From: Lutibacter flavus
Lineage (GTDB): Bacteria > Bacteroidota > Bacteroidia > Flavobacteriales > Flavobacteriaceae
Direction of reading: 5' to 3'
Length of the DNA: 64,000 bases
Assembly (NCBI RefSeq): GCF_900188355.1
Contig: NZ_FZNX01000003.1
Location: 317,501 to 381,500 of the forward strand
Positions within the stretch are counted from its first letter, which is position 1. Each line of letters starts with the position of its first letter. Of this stretch, positions 17,514-25,293 are shown piece by piece. The notes under the pieces are model-generated. The model saw nothing but the letters and a program-made list of their open reading frames with translations. It was not told the origin of the DNA and searched no databases. Made by a program: the position numbers and the translations under genes.

Positions 17514-18947
17514 ATGATGGAAACTGAAAATACAAATCAAGAAACTGAATTTACAAACCCAGAAAAGTCTACTGTTAATGACTTTAAAGGTGTTTGGCAA
17601 AGTATCAGACAATTTATTATTGAATTACTTGATATTAGAAAAGATACAGATAAAAAAGGTACTATTGAAGATATAAAAGAAAACATTTCTATGAAAGGCC
17701 ATACGGCCTGGGTATTGGTTTTTTCAATTTTAATTGCCTCGATAGGATTAAATGTAAGTTCAACTGCAGTAGTTATTGGAGCAATGCTAATATCACCTTT
17801 AATGGGACCCATTTTAGGTGTTGGATTATCTATTGGTATTAATGATATTGATACGTTAAGACGATCTCTTATTAACTTAGGAGTTATGGTTGGTTTAAGT
17901 TTAGCCACTTCATTTTTCTTCTTTTTAATTCCAATTTTTAGAAATGAAACTCCTGAATTATTGGCTAGAACAGCTCCTGATGTTCGAGATGTTTTTATTG
18001 CAATTGCTGGTGGTTTAGCGTTAATAATTGCACTTAGCAGACGAAGTAAACAAACTAATACTATTGCAGGTGTTGCAATTGCAACTGCATTAATGCCTCC
18101 TCTATGTACAGCAGGTTATGGGCTTGCAACTTGGAATTTAAGTTATTTTGGCGGAGCAATGTTTTTGTTTACAATTAACACCATTTTTATTGCGTTGGCA
18201 ACCTTTGTAATTGTAAAGTTTTTACGATTTCCTATGCTTAAATATATTAATTCAACTAAAAGAAAACGAATTGCCAGAACAGCTTCTTTTGTTGCCCTTT
18301 TAGTGTTTTCTGGCAGTATTTATATGTTTTTTAATCTGTTACAAGAAAATCAATATAGACAATCCGCTCAAAATTTAATTGATGATATTAAAGAAAGTGG
18401 AATTAGTATTATTGATGAAGAGGCTGATAATATTAATTATGATAATAAAACTATAAATATTGTTGTTTATGGAAACAAGCTTTCTACTGAAGATCTAGCT
18501 AAATGGAATGCTAAACTTCCTGAATATGGTTTGCAAACTACTAAATTAATTGTTCATCAAGGAGCTGACGATTCTGACTTAAGAAGCGAAGTAAAAAACC
18601 TATCCGATTTATACGTTCAAAATCAAAAAATAATTTCTTCAAGAGATGAAACTGTAAAAGAAAAAGAGGATAAAATTAAATTATTAACAACTCAATTATC
18701 AAAATATGAAAAAAACCAAATTCCTTTTGTTCAAATAAGTAAAGAGGCCCAAATAAACTATAATGGATTGGCTAATTTAAGTTATGCAAAACTAGTACGT
18801 ACTAATTTTAATACAGTAGATACAATCACCGTTTTTAATGCCAAATGGCACGATACTGTTCCAAATATAACTAATCAACAGTTATTATTGCAAAAGTGGC
18901 TTAAAACTCGTTTAAATCTTGACACGCTCCAGTTAAATAACAACTAA
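17514..18947 (+). CDS. DUF389 family integral membrane protein
   Basis: A 477-residue protein. Residues 60-300 form the DUF389 membrane domain with about six spans. The conserved stretch ASIGLNVSSTAVVIGAMLIS, then PLMGPILGVGLSIG and IATALMPPLCTAGYGLA, is diagnostic. The C-terminal 180 residues are soluble and contain a coiled coil (SSRDETVKEKEDKIKLLTTQ). The family's function is unknown; some relatives are discussed as transporters. It is the last gene of the six-gene run and its stop overlaps that of the convergent receptor gene by a few bases. Confidence 0.9.
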   Translation: MMETENTNQETEFTNPEKSTVNDFKGVWQSIRQFIIELLDIRKDTDKKGTIEDIKENISMKGHTAWVLVFSILIASIGLNVSSTAVVIGAMLISPLMGPILGVGLSIGINDIDTLRRSLINLGVMVGLSLATSFFFFLIPIFRNETPELLARTAPDVRDVFIAIAGGLALIIALSRRSKQTNTIAGVAIATALMPPLCTAGYGLATWNLSYFGGAMFLFTINTIFIALATFVIVKFLRFPMLKYINSTKRKRIARTASFVALLVFSGSIYMFFNLLQENQYRQSAQNLIDDIKESGISIIDEEADNINYDNKTINIVVYGNKLSTEDLAKWNAKLPEYGLQTTKLIVHQGADDSDLRSEVKNLSDLYVQNQKIISSRDETVKEKEDKIKLLTTQLSKYEKNQIPFVQISKEAQINYNGLANLSYAKLVRTNFNTVDTITVFNAKWHDTVPNITNQQLLLQKWLKTRLNLDTLQLNNN

Positions 18948-21355
18948 AAGTCTAAAATTACACCAAATCTCGGAAACATATTTCCTGAAGAATTTTCTAT
19001 TTCTTCAAGGTTATATTTTGTAGCGTCTGATTGATTTATCGTGTTATTTCCATTTTCATCTTGTAAAGGAATTAAATACGATTGTGATGTAAACTCACTT
19101 TTATATAAGTTTTGAATATCTACATAAAAATTAAATGAAAGCTTTTCCCAGTACCAAGTTTTATCAATACGAATATCTAATTGATGGTAAGTTTTAAAAC
19201 GTTCTGTATTTAGTTTATCATAATTTAGTATTCCGCTGTTTGAAACATCATAATTTGCAATTATTGAAGACGCTTCAAAATCATATGGCGTATAAGGTTG
19301 TCCACCAACAAGTCTAAACTTACCTCCTATTTCCCAGTTTTTTTTCAATTTTTTACCACCTGTTATAGATAATAAATGACGATTATCCCAAGAAGAAGAA
19401 ATGTAGTTCTCTTGTTTGTCTTTAAATTCACTTTTAACATACGTATAAGAAAGGATTCCATACAAACCATTGTAAGATTTCTTTTGCGCTAACAACTCAA
19501 TTCCATAAGACCTTCCTTTAGATGTAGATGTTACCTCCTCGTTACCAATAACTCCAAAATCGGAACCTAAATTTGCCAAACTAATTTGATCTCTTACCGA
19601 AAAAGGATAGTTTTTGTATGTTTTATAAAAACCTTCCAATGAAATTTTTGAAGTAGCATTTGGATTCATTTCAAAACCAGAAACATAATGAGTAGCTTCA
19701 ATAAATTTTAATCCGTTATTTCTATTTACCAATTCATTTAAATTATTTCTATACCCCAAAATTGTATATGCTGGTAGTTGATTATAAATACCTGTTGAAG
19801 CATTTAAACTTATTTTTTCGCTTAATTTATAAGACAAAGAAACTCTTGGAGAAAATTGATTTAAAGGATTTTTCATTTCACTATTATAATCCAAAGCATC
19901 AAATCTAACCCCAATAGAAATGCCTAAGTTAGCATTCAAATATTTTTTAGAAATTTGTCCAAATAAATTATATTTCAACATAGATAATTTTGAGGAAAAA
20001 TCTATTTCCTGTACTCCATCTGAAATTGCCAACTGCTGAAAAGTACTATTTGTATACGTTGCATTTTCCAAACCTATCCCAACATTTAACTTATAATTAT
20101 TTTTTAATGTCGAAGTGTTTTCAAAACGCAATTTATTTTCTATTTCTTTTGAAGAGTAATCCAATAATAAATCGTTTGGACTGTTTGTATTATTAAAATA
20201 TTTTTTCGCATTATTATTCCAAACATTTCTACTTAAAATAATTTCTTTCATACTATTTTCTCCGAAATGTCTGTAAACCGCTCCAACGGTATAATTCCAT
20301 TGCTCTTGAATAGGAATATTACTTAAAGCATATCTATTTCTTTTCAAAGTTTCTTCATCAGTAATATTATCATTTACCTCTTCATTTAATTCAAAATTAT
20401 CAATAGCTCCCAAACCTATTAAAGAAATCTCACTGTTTGATGTTAGTTGATGTTTTACTTTAAATTGAAAATCGTTGTAAGTTGGTAAAAAAGGCAATTT
20501 TATTAACTTGAATAAAAACTGTAAGTAAGATTGACGTACAGAAGCAATAAAAGTAGTTTTTGAACCCAATGGACCATCAAAGGTTATTCCGGCATCAGAA
20601 GTACCCAAAGTAACTCTAGTATTTAACTTTTCCGGGTTTCCATCCTTCTGTGTAAACTCAATAATAGAACTTAAAGCATTTCCTTCACTTGCTGAAAAAG
20701 CACTTGTAAAAAAATCTACTTTTCTAATTAAATCTGCATTAATAATACCAACCGGACCACCAGAAGAGCCTTGCGTTTGAAAATGATTTATTACTGGTAC
20801 TTCTACACCATCTAAATAAAATTTATTTTCTGAAGGCGCACCACCTCTAATAATAATATCGTTTCTAAAACTTGGGTTTGAAGCAACACCTGGCAACGAT
20901 TGCAATACTTTTAAAATATCTCTATTTCCTCCAGGGTTTTTTTCTATTTCTGCAATACCTAAAGATTGAACTGATACCGGACTTTCAATTGATTTCTTAA
21001 ATAATTTGCTTTGTACAACAATTTCATCCAATTGTTCATTACTTTGAGATAACGCTATTAAAATAAAGGGCGTTTTGTCAATTGTAACCAAATAATCGTC
21101 TGAAAGCACTGTTTGATATCCTAAAAATGAAACAGCTACTTTAACATAACCCAACGGTACATTTTTAATTGTAAACTCACCATTTTCCTCAGAACTGTTG
21201 CCTATTGCAGTTCCCTCTACAATAATACTTACAAAAGGTAAACTTTCCCTTGTTTGCGCATCAATTACTTTCCCTTTAATAGTTCCTATATTTTGTGAGA
21301 ATACTACTATTATATTTAAAAAAAGAAGGAGCAGTGCAGTTATTAATTTTTTCAT
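18944..21355 (-). CDS. TonB-dependent outer-membrane receptor with carboxypeptidase-like N-domain
   Basis: An 803-residue outer-membrane protein with a signal peptide ending VVFSQ. Residues 22-105 form a CarboxypepD_reg-like beta-sandwich (GTIKGKVIDAQTRESLPFVS). The plug follows with LDEIVVQSKLFKK, LKVLQSLPGV and IIIRGGAPSENKFYLDGVEV, then a 22-strand barrel ending in FPRFGVILDF (terminal aromatic F). It belongs to the group without an adjacent SusD. No substrate is indicated by the neighbours (convergent DUF389, tRNA genes upstream). Confidence 0.9.
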   Translation of the reverse strand: MKKLITALLLLFLNIIVVFSQNIGTIKGKVIDAQTRESLPFVSIIVEGTAIGNSSEENGEFTIKNVPLGYVKVAVSFLGYQTVLSDDYLVTIDKTPFILIALSQSNEQLDEIVVQSKLFKKSIESPVSVQSLGIAEIEKNPGGNRDILKVLQSLPGVASNPSFRNDIIIRGGAPSENKFYLDGVEVPVINHFQTQGSSGGPVGIINADLIRKVDFFTSAFSASEGNALSSIIEFTQKDGNPEKLNTRVTLGTSDAGITFDGPLGSKTTFIASVRQSYLQFLFKLIKLPFLPTYNDFQFKVKHQLTSNSEISLIGLGAIDNFELNEEVNDNITDEETLKRNRYALSNIPIQEQWNYTVGAVYRHFGENSMKEIILSRNVWNNNAKKYFNNTNSPNDLLLDYSSKEIENKLRFENTSTLKNNYKLNVGIGLENATYTNSTFQQLAISDGVQEIDFSSKLSMLKYNLFGQISKKYLNANLGISIGVRFDALDYNSEMKNPLNQFSPRVSLSYKLSEKISLNASTGIYNQLPAYTILGYRNNLNELVNRNNGLKFIEATHYVSGFEMNPNATSKISLEGFYKTYKNYPFSVRDQISLANLGSDFGVIGNEEVTSTSKGRSYGIELLAQKKSYNGLYGILSYTYVKSEFKDKQENYISSSWDNRHLLSITGGKKLKKNWEIGGKFRLVGGQPYTPYDFEASSIIANYDVSNSGILNYDKLNTERFKTYHQLDIRIDKTWYWEKLSFNFYVDIQNLYKSEFTSQSYLIPLQDENGNNTINQSDATKYNLEEIENSSGNMFPRFGVILDF

Positions 21356-21438
21356 TTCTAGAAATTATTTAGCAAATATACTATTTTTGTTTAATTATTT
21401 ATTGTTTTCATTAAACATTTTGAATTGCTCAAAAAAAA

Positions 21439-21465
21439 ACCTCAAACTTTTGTTTGAGGTTTTTG
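21439..21465 (-). terminator. Terminator of the tRNA operon
   Basis: Nine-base-pair perfect stem ACCTCAAAC/GTTTGAGGT with loop TTTT, followed on the minus strand by a run of T (A-tract 21431-21439), directly after tRNA-Tyr. Confidence 0.8.
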
Positions 21466-21546
<81 letters not shown>

Positions 21547-21588
21547 AAAATTTAAATAAAAAACTTCCCAATAACGAGAAGCTTTTTG

Positions 21589-21661
21589 TGACCTGGCTGG
21601 GGCTCGAACCCAGGACCACCTCCTTAAAAGGGAGGTGCTCTACCAACTGAGCTACCAGGTC
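21589..21661 (-). tRNA. tRNA-Lys (TTT)
   Basis: On the minus strand the acceptor stem is GACCTGG/CCAGGTC, with D-loop AGCTCAGTTGGTAGAGC, anticodon loop CTTTTAA (anticodon TTT) and T-loop GGTTCGAGCCC. Length is 73 bases and CCA is not encoded. It is co-transcribed with tRNA-Tyr, 42 bases downstream. Confidence 0.94.
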
Positions 21662-21684
21662 GCTTTTTTCCTTTTTAGCGGGTG

Positions 21685-21715
21685 CAAATATAAAGGTATA
21701 TTTTAAAAAAACAAA
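21685..21715 (-). promoter_or_regulatory. Promoter of the tRNA-Lys/tRNA-Tyr operon
   Basis: On the minus strand TTTG (21715-21712), a 19-base spacer and TATATTTG (21692-21685) form a full Bacteroidota promoter about 24 bases before the tRNA-Lys 5-prime end. Confidence 0.75.
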
Positions 21716-21723
21716 CTTCTTTT

Positions 21724-22491
21724 TTATTTTGTTTCATTTAAATATGCTTCTCTGACTTTCTTAAATAAATTAGAAGAATAAACAAAATTCACAATTGCCT
21801 CATTTTCAGTTTTAAATATCTCTTTATTCGATCCTTCCCACGCTTTTACACCGTCTTTTAAAAAAACTATTTTTTCTCCAATTTCCATTACCGAATTCAT
21901 ATCGTGGGAGTTTATTACGGTAATCATTTGATATTCTTTTGTTATTTCCTGAATTAAATTATCAATTACAGTTGCAGTATTTGGATCTAATCCTGAATTA
22001 GGTTCATCGCAAAAAAGATATTTTGGATTCATTACAATTGCTCTGGCAATTGAAACTCTTTTTTGCATTCCTCCTGATATCTCTGCAGGAAATTTTTTAT
22101 TTGCATTAACTAAATTAACTCTATCCAATACAAAATTTACTCGTTTTAACATATCTGAATAAGAATCCCTAGTAAACATTTTTAAAGGAAACATTATATT
22201 TTCTTCAACTGTTAAAGAATCATACAATGCACCTCCTTGAAATACCATTCCAATTTCTTTTCTCAATTGCCTACGCTGCTTTATATCCAGTTCGGTATGT
22301 TTTCTTCCATCAAAACAAATTAATCCGCTTTCTGGCACATGCAAACCAACTAAACATTTTAAAAATACTGTTTTACCGGATCCACTCTGACCAATAATCA
22401 TACTGGTTTTCCCTTTTTCAAAAGTTGTTGAAATACCTTTCAAAACAGGAACACCATTAAATTCTTTATATAAATCTTTTACTTCAATCAT
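21724..22491 (-). CDS. mlaF: ABC transporter ATP-binding protein, MlaF-like
   Basis: A 255-residue ATPase. Walker A is IIGQSGSGKTVFLKCLVGLH, signature SGGMQKRVSIARAI, Walker B KYLFCDEPNSGLDPN, and the switch histidine lies in INSHDM. The FQGGALYDSLTVEENI stretch (Q-loop followed by ALFDS-like residues) is typical of MlaF. MlaF with MlaE moves phospholipids between inner and outer membranes. I start it at ATG 22491 (MIEVKDLYKEF), which overlaps the MlaE stop by one base (TAATG); the longer frame runs into MlaE. Confidence 0.92.
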   Translation of the reverse strand: MIEVKDLYKEFNGVPVLKGISTTFEKGKTSMIIGQSGSGKTVFLKCLVGLHVPESGLICFDGRKHTELDIKQRRQLRKEIGMVFQGGALYDSLTVEENIMFPLKMFTRDSYSDMLKRVNFVLDRVNLVNANKKFPAEISGGMQKRVSIARAIVMNPKYLFCDEPNSGLDPNTATVIDNLIQEITKEYQMITVINSHDMNSVMEIGEKIVFLKDGVKAWEGSNKEIFKTENEAIVNFVYSSNLFKKVREAYLNETK

Positions 22492-23231
22492 TAACCTAAA
22501 AGCATTTGAGTTAAGAAATAATTCAATAAAATTATCACAACACTTGTCCAAACAACAGCCTGTGTACTTGCCCTTCCCACCTCTAAAGAGCCTCCTTTAA
22601 CATAATAACCATGATAAGCAGGTATGGTTGCAATTACAAATGCAAAAACAAGCGTTTTTATTAAGGCGTATTTAACAAAGTAAGGATCAAAGTCTAATTG
22701 AACACCATAAATATAATCTTCACTAAAAAACTTACCTGTTAATAATCCAGCAACATAACCTCCATATATCCCTAAAAACATAGCTAATATTATTAACAAT
22801 GGATAAAATAATAAGGTCGCCATTATTTTAGGCAAAACCAAGTAATTTAAGGAATTAATACCCATTACCTCTAATGCATCTATTTGTTCAGTAACACGCA
22901 TTGTACCTATACTTGAAGATATATATGAGCCTACTTTTCCTGCTAAAATAACTGACATAAAAGTTGGTGCAAATTCTAAAATTACAGATCGTTTTGTTGC
23001 AAAACCAATTAAGTATTTTGGAATAAATGGGCTATCAACATTTAAAGCTGTTTGGATAGCTACAACACCTCCAACAAAAAAGGAAATAAATGCAATTATC
23101 CCTAAGGATTTCAAACCTAAATCTTCAATTTCTCTAAAAAACATTTCTCTAAAAACAGACCACTTCTGTGGTTTTTTAAAAACTTGTTTTAGCATAATAA
23201 AATACTTTCCTATATGCTTTAAGTAATTCAT
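22491..23231 (-). CDS. mlaE: ABC transporter permease, MlaE-like
   Basis: A 246-residue permease with the MlaE/DUF140 signature: FFVGGVVAIQTALNV, KRSVILEFAPTFMSVILAGK, GSYISSSIGTMRVTEQIDAL, EVMGINSLNYLVLPKIMA. About five membrane spans are visible. It is the inner-membrane partner of the overlapping mlaF. The MCE-domain (MlaD) gene usually found next to these genes is not here. Confidence 0.93.
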   Translation of the reverse strand: MNYLKHIGKYFIMLKQVFKKPQKWSVFREMFFREIEDLGLKSLGIIAFISFFVGGVVAIQTALNVDSPFIPKYLIGFATKRSVILEFAPTFMSVILAGKVGSYISSSIGTMRVTEQIDALEVMGINSLNYLVLPKIMATLLFYPLLIILAMFLGIYGGYVAGLLTGKFFSEDYIYGVQLDFDPYFVKYALIKTLVFAFVIATIPAYHGYYVKGGSLEVGRASTQAVVWTSVVIILLNYFLTQMLLG

Positions 23232-23318
23232 TTAATTTTCTTTTTGCTAAAATATTAAATTAAAACTACGATTAATCTATTTGTAACATAAAATTCATAT
23301 GGCCGAATAAAAAATTAG

Positions 23319-23326
23319 TATTTTTG
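23319..23326 (+). promoter_or_regulatory. -7 promoter element of the phosphatase gene
   Basis: TATTTTTG matches TAnnTTTG, 32 bases before the ATG at 23359. The upstream element is unclear. Confidence 0.5.
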
Positions 23327-23358
23327 GAACATCTTATTTATTACAAAAAATATTTAAA

Positions 23359-25044
23359 ATGAAAAAATTATTTATAATCCTGTTAGTTAGTTTTACTTTA
23401 ACGCAATGCATAGCTATAAAAGCCGAATCAACTACAAGTACACCTATTGAAAGCTCAACAAAAACCTTTCAATCAAAACTTCAAAAAAATCCAAAATTAA
23501 TTGTAGGTATTGTGGTAGATCAAATGCGATACGATTATTTAATCAAATTTTACAACAAATACGGTGAAGGTGGTTTTAAAAAGTTAATGAATGAAGGTTA
23601 TAATTTAAAAAATGTTCATTATAATTACATACCAACTTATACGGCAGTTGGACATACTTCAATTTATACTGGAACAACTCCAGTTAATCACGGAATTATA
23701 TCAAATAATTGGTACGATAAATACGAAAAAAAATCAATTTACTGTGTAGATGATGCCAATTACGAAACTATTGGAGCTCAAACTGGAGGGAAAAAATCTC
23801 CTCATAAAATGCTAACAACAACTGTAACCGATCAGTTAAAATTAGCTCAAAATATGCAGGGAAAATCTATTGGTATTGCCATAAAAGATAGATCAGCCAT
23901 TTTACCTGCGGGGCATACTGCAGATGCCGCTTACTGGTTTGAAGGTGGAGATGAAGGGAAATTTATTTCAAGTACTTTTTATATGAATGAATTACCGAAT
24001 TGGGTGAATGATTTTAACAATTCTGGAAAAGCAAATGGCTATTTAAATGAAACTTGGAATACCTACTATAATATTTCAACATATACCGAAACTTTGCCAG
24101 ACAACAACAAATTTGAAGGTTTATTTGAAGGAAAAACCACGCCAACTTTTCCATATAATTTAGCTGAATTACGAAAACTAAATGGAAATTACAGTCTTTT
24201 AAAAGCAGTTCCATCGGGTAATACAATTACAACCGATTTTGTTGAAGCAGCTATAAAAGGCGAAAATCTGGGAAAAGGAAATTTTACCGATTTTTTAGCA
24301 ATTAGTTATTCCAGTACCGACTATGTAGGTCATCAATTTGGTGTTAATGCTAAAGAGTTAGAAGATACTTATATTAGATTAGATAAAGATTTAGAACGTT
24401 TATTAAATTATTTAGATGCTGAAGTTGGAGAAAATAATTACACTATTTTCTTAACAGCCGATCACGCTGCAGTTCAGGTACCATCTTATTTAAACTCCTT
24501 AAAAATTCCAGGAGGGTATTTTGATAATGATAAATTTGAAGAATTTGTAAATAACATTACTTTGGAATATTTTAATTCTAAAGAGTTAATTGAAGATATA
24601 TCTAACTACCAAATTTTCTTGAATAAGGAAAAAATTAAGCAATTAAATCTTGACATTCATAAAGTATCTCAAACCATTGCTGATGAAATTATTTCTTTTG
24701 AGAATGTTTATAAAACCGTAACAGCTCATACTTTACAAACCACTAGTTTTACTTCTGGTATATTGGAAACACTTCAAAATGGGTATAACCAAAAATTATC
24801 TGGAGATATATTATTTGTCCCAAATCCATCAACTATCTCTTATTCAAAAACCGGATCCACACATGGATCAGGTTATGCATATGATACCCACGTTCCTTTA
24901 ATTTTTTATGGTGCAAACATTGATTTCGGTAGCTCAAATAAATACTATCCAATTATTGATATTACACCAACCATATCAAACTTTTTAAATATAACAGAAC
25001 CTAATGGTTCTACAGGAAAAGCAATACTTGAAGTATTAAAATAA
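23359..25044 (+). CDS. PafA-type alkaline phosphatase
   Basis: A 561-residue periplasmic phosphomonoesterase of the alkaline phosphatase superfamily. It has a signal with FTLTQC (possibly a lipoprotein). The metal ligand lies in GIVVDQMRYDYL, the nucleophile Thr in PTYTAVGHTSIYTG, the Asn in PVNHGII, and the PafA-specific Lys/Arg pair in IKDRSAILPAGH. Zinc ligands are in SSTDYVGHQFG, LTADHAAVQVP and SKTGSTHGSGY. The last 83 bases (24962-25044, encoding TPTISNFLNITEPNGSTGKA and the end) are repeated exactly at 29009-29091. The protein itself is intact. Confidence 0.92.
   Translation: MKKLFIILLVSFTLTQCIAIKAESTTSTPIESSTKTFQSKLQKNPKLIVGIVVDQMRYDYLIKFYNKYGEGGFKKLMNEGYNLKNVHYNYIPTYTAVGHTSIYTGTTPVNHGIISNNWYDKYEKKSIYCVDDANYETIGAQTGGKKSPHKMLTTTVTDQLKLAQNMQGKSIGIAIKDRSAILPAGHTADAAYWFEGGDEGKFISSTFYMNELPNWVNDFNNSGKANGYLNETWNTYYNISTYTETLPDNNKFEGLFEGKTTPTFPYNLAELRKLNGNYSLLKAVPSGNTITTDFVEAAIKGENLGKGNFTDFLAISYSSTDYVGHQFGVNAKELEDTYIRLDKDLERLLNYLDAEVGENNYTIFLTADHAAVQVPSYLNSLKIPGGYFDNDKFEEFVNNITLEYFNSKELIEDISNYQIFLNKEKIKQLNLDIHKVSQTIADEIISFENVYKTVTAHTLQTTSFTSGILETLQNGYNQKLSGDILFVPNPSTISYSKTGSTHGSGYAYDTHVPLIFYGANIDFGSSNKYYPIIDITPTISNFLNITEPNGSTGKAILEVLK
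24962..25044 (+). repeat. 83-bp direct repeat, copy 1 (phosphatase 3' end)
   Basis: Identical base for base to 29009-29091. It covers the last 27 codons and stop of the intact phosphatase gene. With the three bases before the A/T mismatch at 24961 the similarity extends slightly (GAT). It marks the left border of a 3,964-bp insert (25045-29008). Confidence 0.95.
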
Positions 25045-25076
25045 TTAGAAGCTATTTAAAAAGTAAAATTTTTGAC

Positions 25077-25206
25077 AACCTGTTTTTCAACTCTGCATCC
25101 AGTTATTGAGCTCAGTAGAAATACAGGTTCTCATCATAATTATTGATTATCCGTGAGATGAGATTCTTAAATCGAAGATTCACGAATTCCTTACTCTTAA
25201 GTAAGG
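25077..25206. repeat. Inverted repeats in the left non-coding end of the insert
   Basis: AACCTGTTTTTC (25077-25088) and GAAATACAGGTT (25118-25129) pair at 11 of 12 positions. A second hairpin, CCTTACT/AGTAAGG with loop CTTA, lies at 25189-25206. On the minus strand both fall just after the receptor stop and could end its transcript, though no T-run follows. No gene is seen in the 249 bases 25045-25293. Confidence 0.5.
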
Positions 25207-25293
25207 AAAAGATGAGTAAATAAATACAGAATGAGTGACTTTTAAAAATTTCATCAAAATCTTTAATTATTACTTTTTGAAAGTTAATTGACT

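Noticed and set aside
21561-21588. Hairpin between the two tRNA genes as a terminator
   Set aside because: AAACTTC and GAAGCTTT pair imperfectly with a bulge. It may equally be a processing spacer, so it was not listed.
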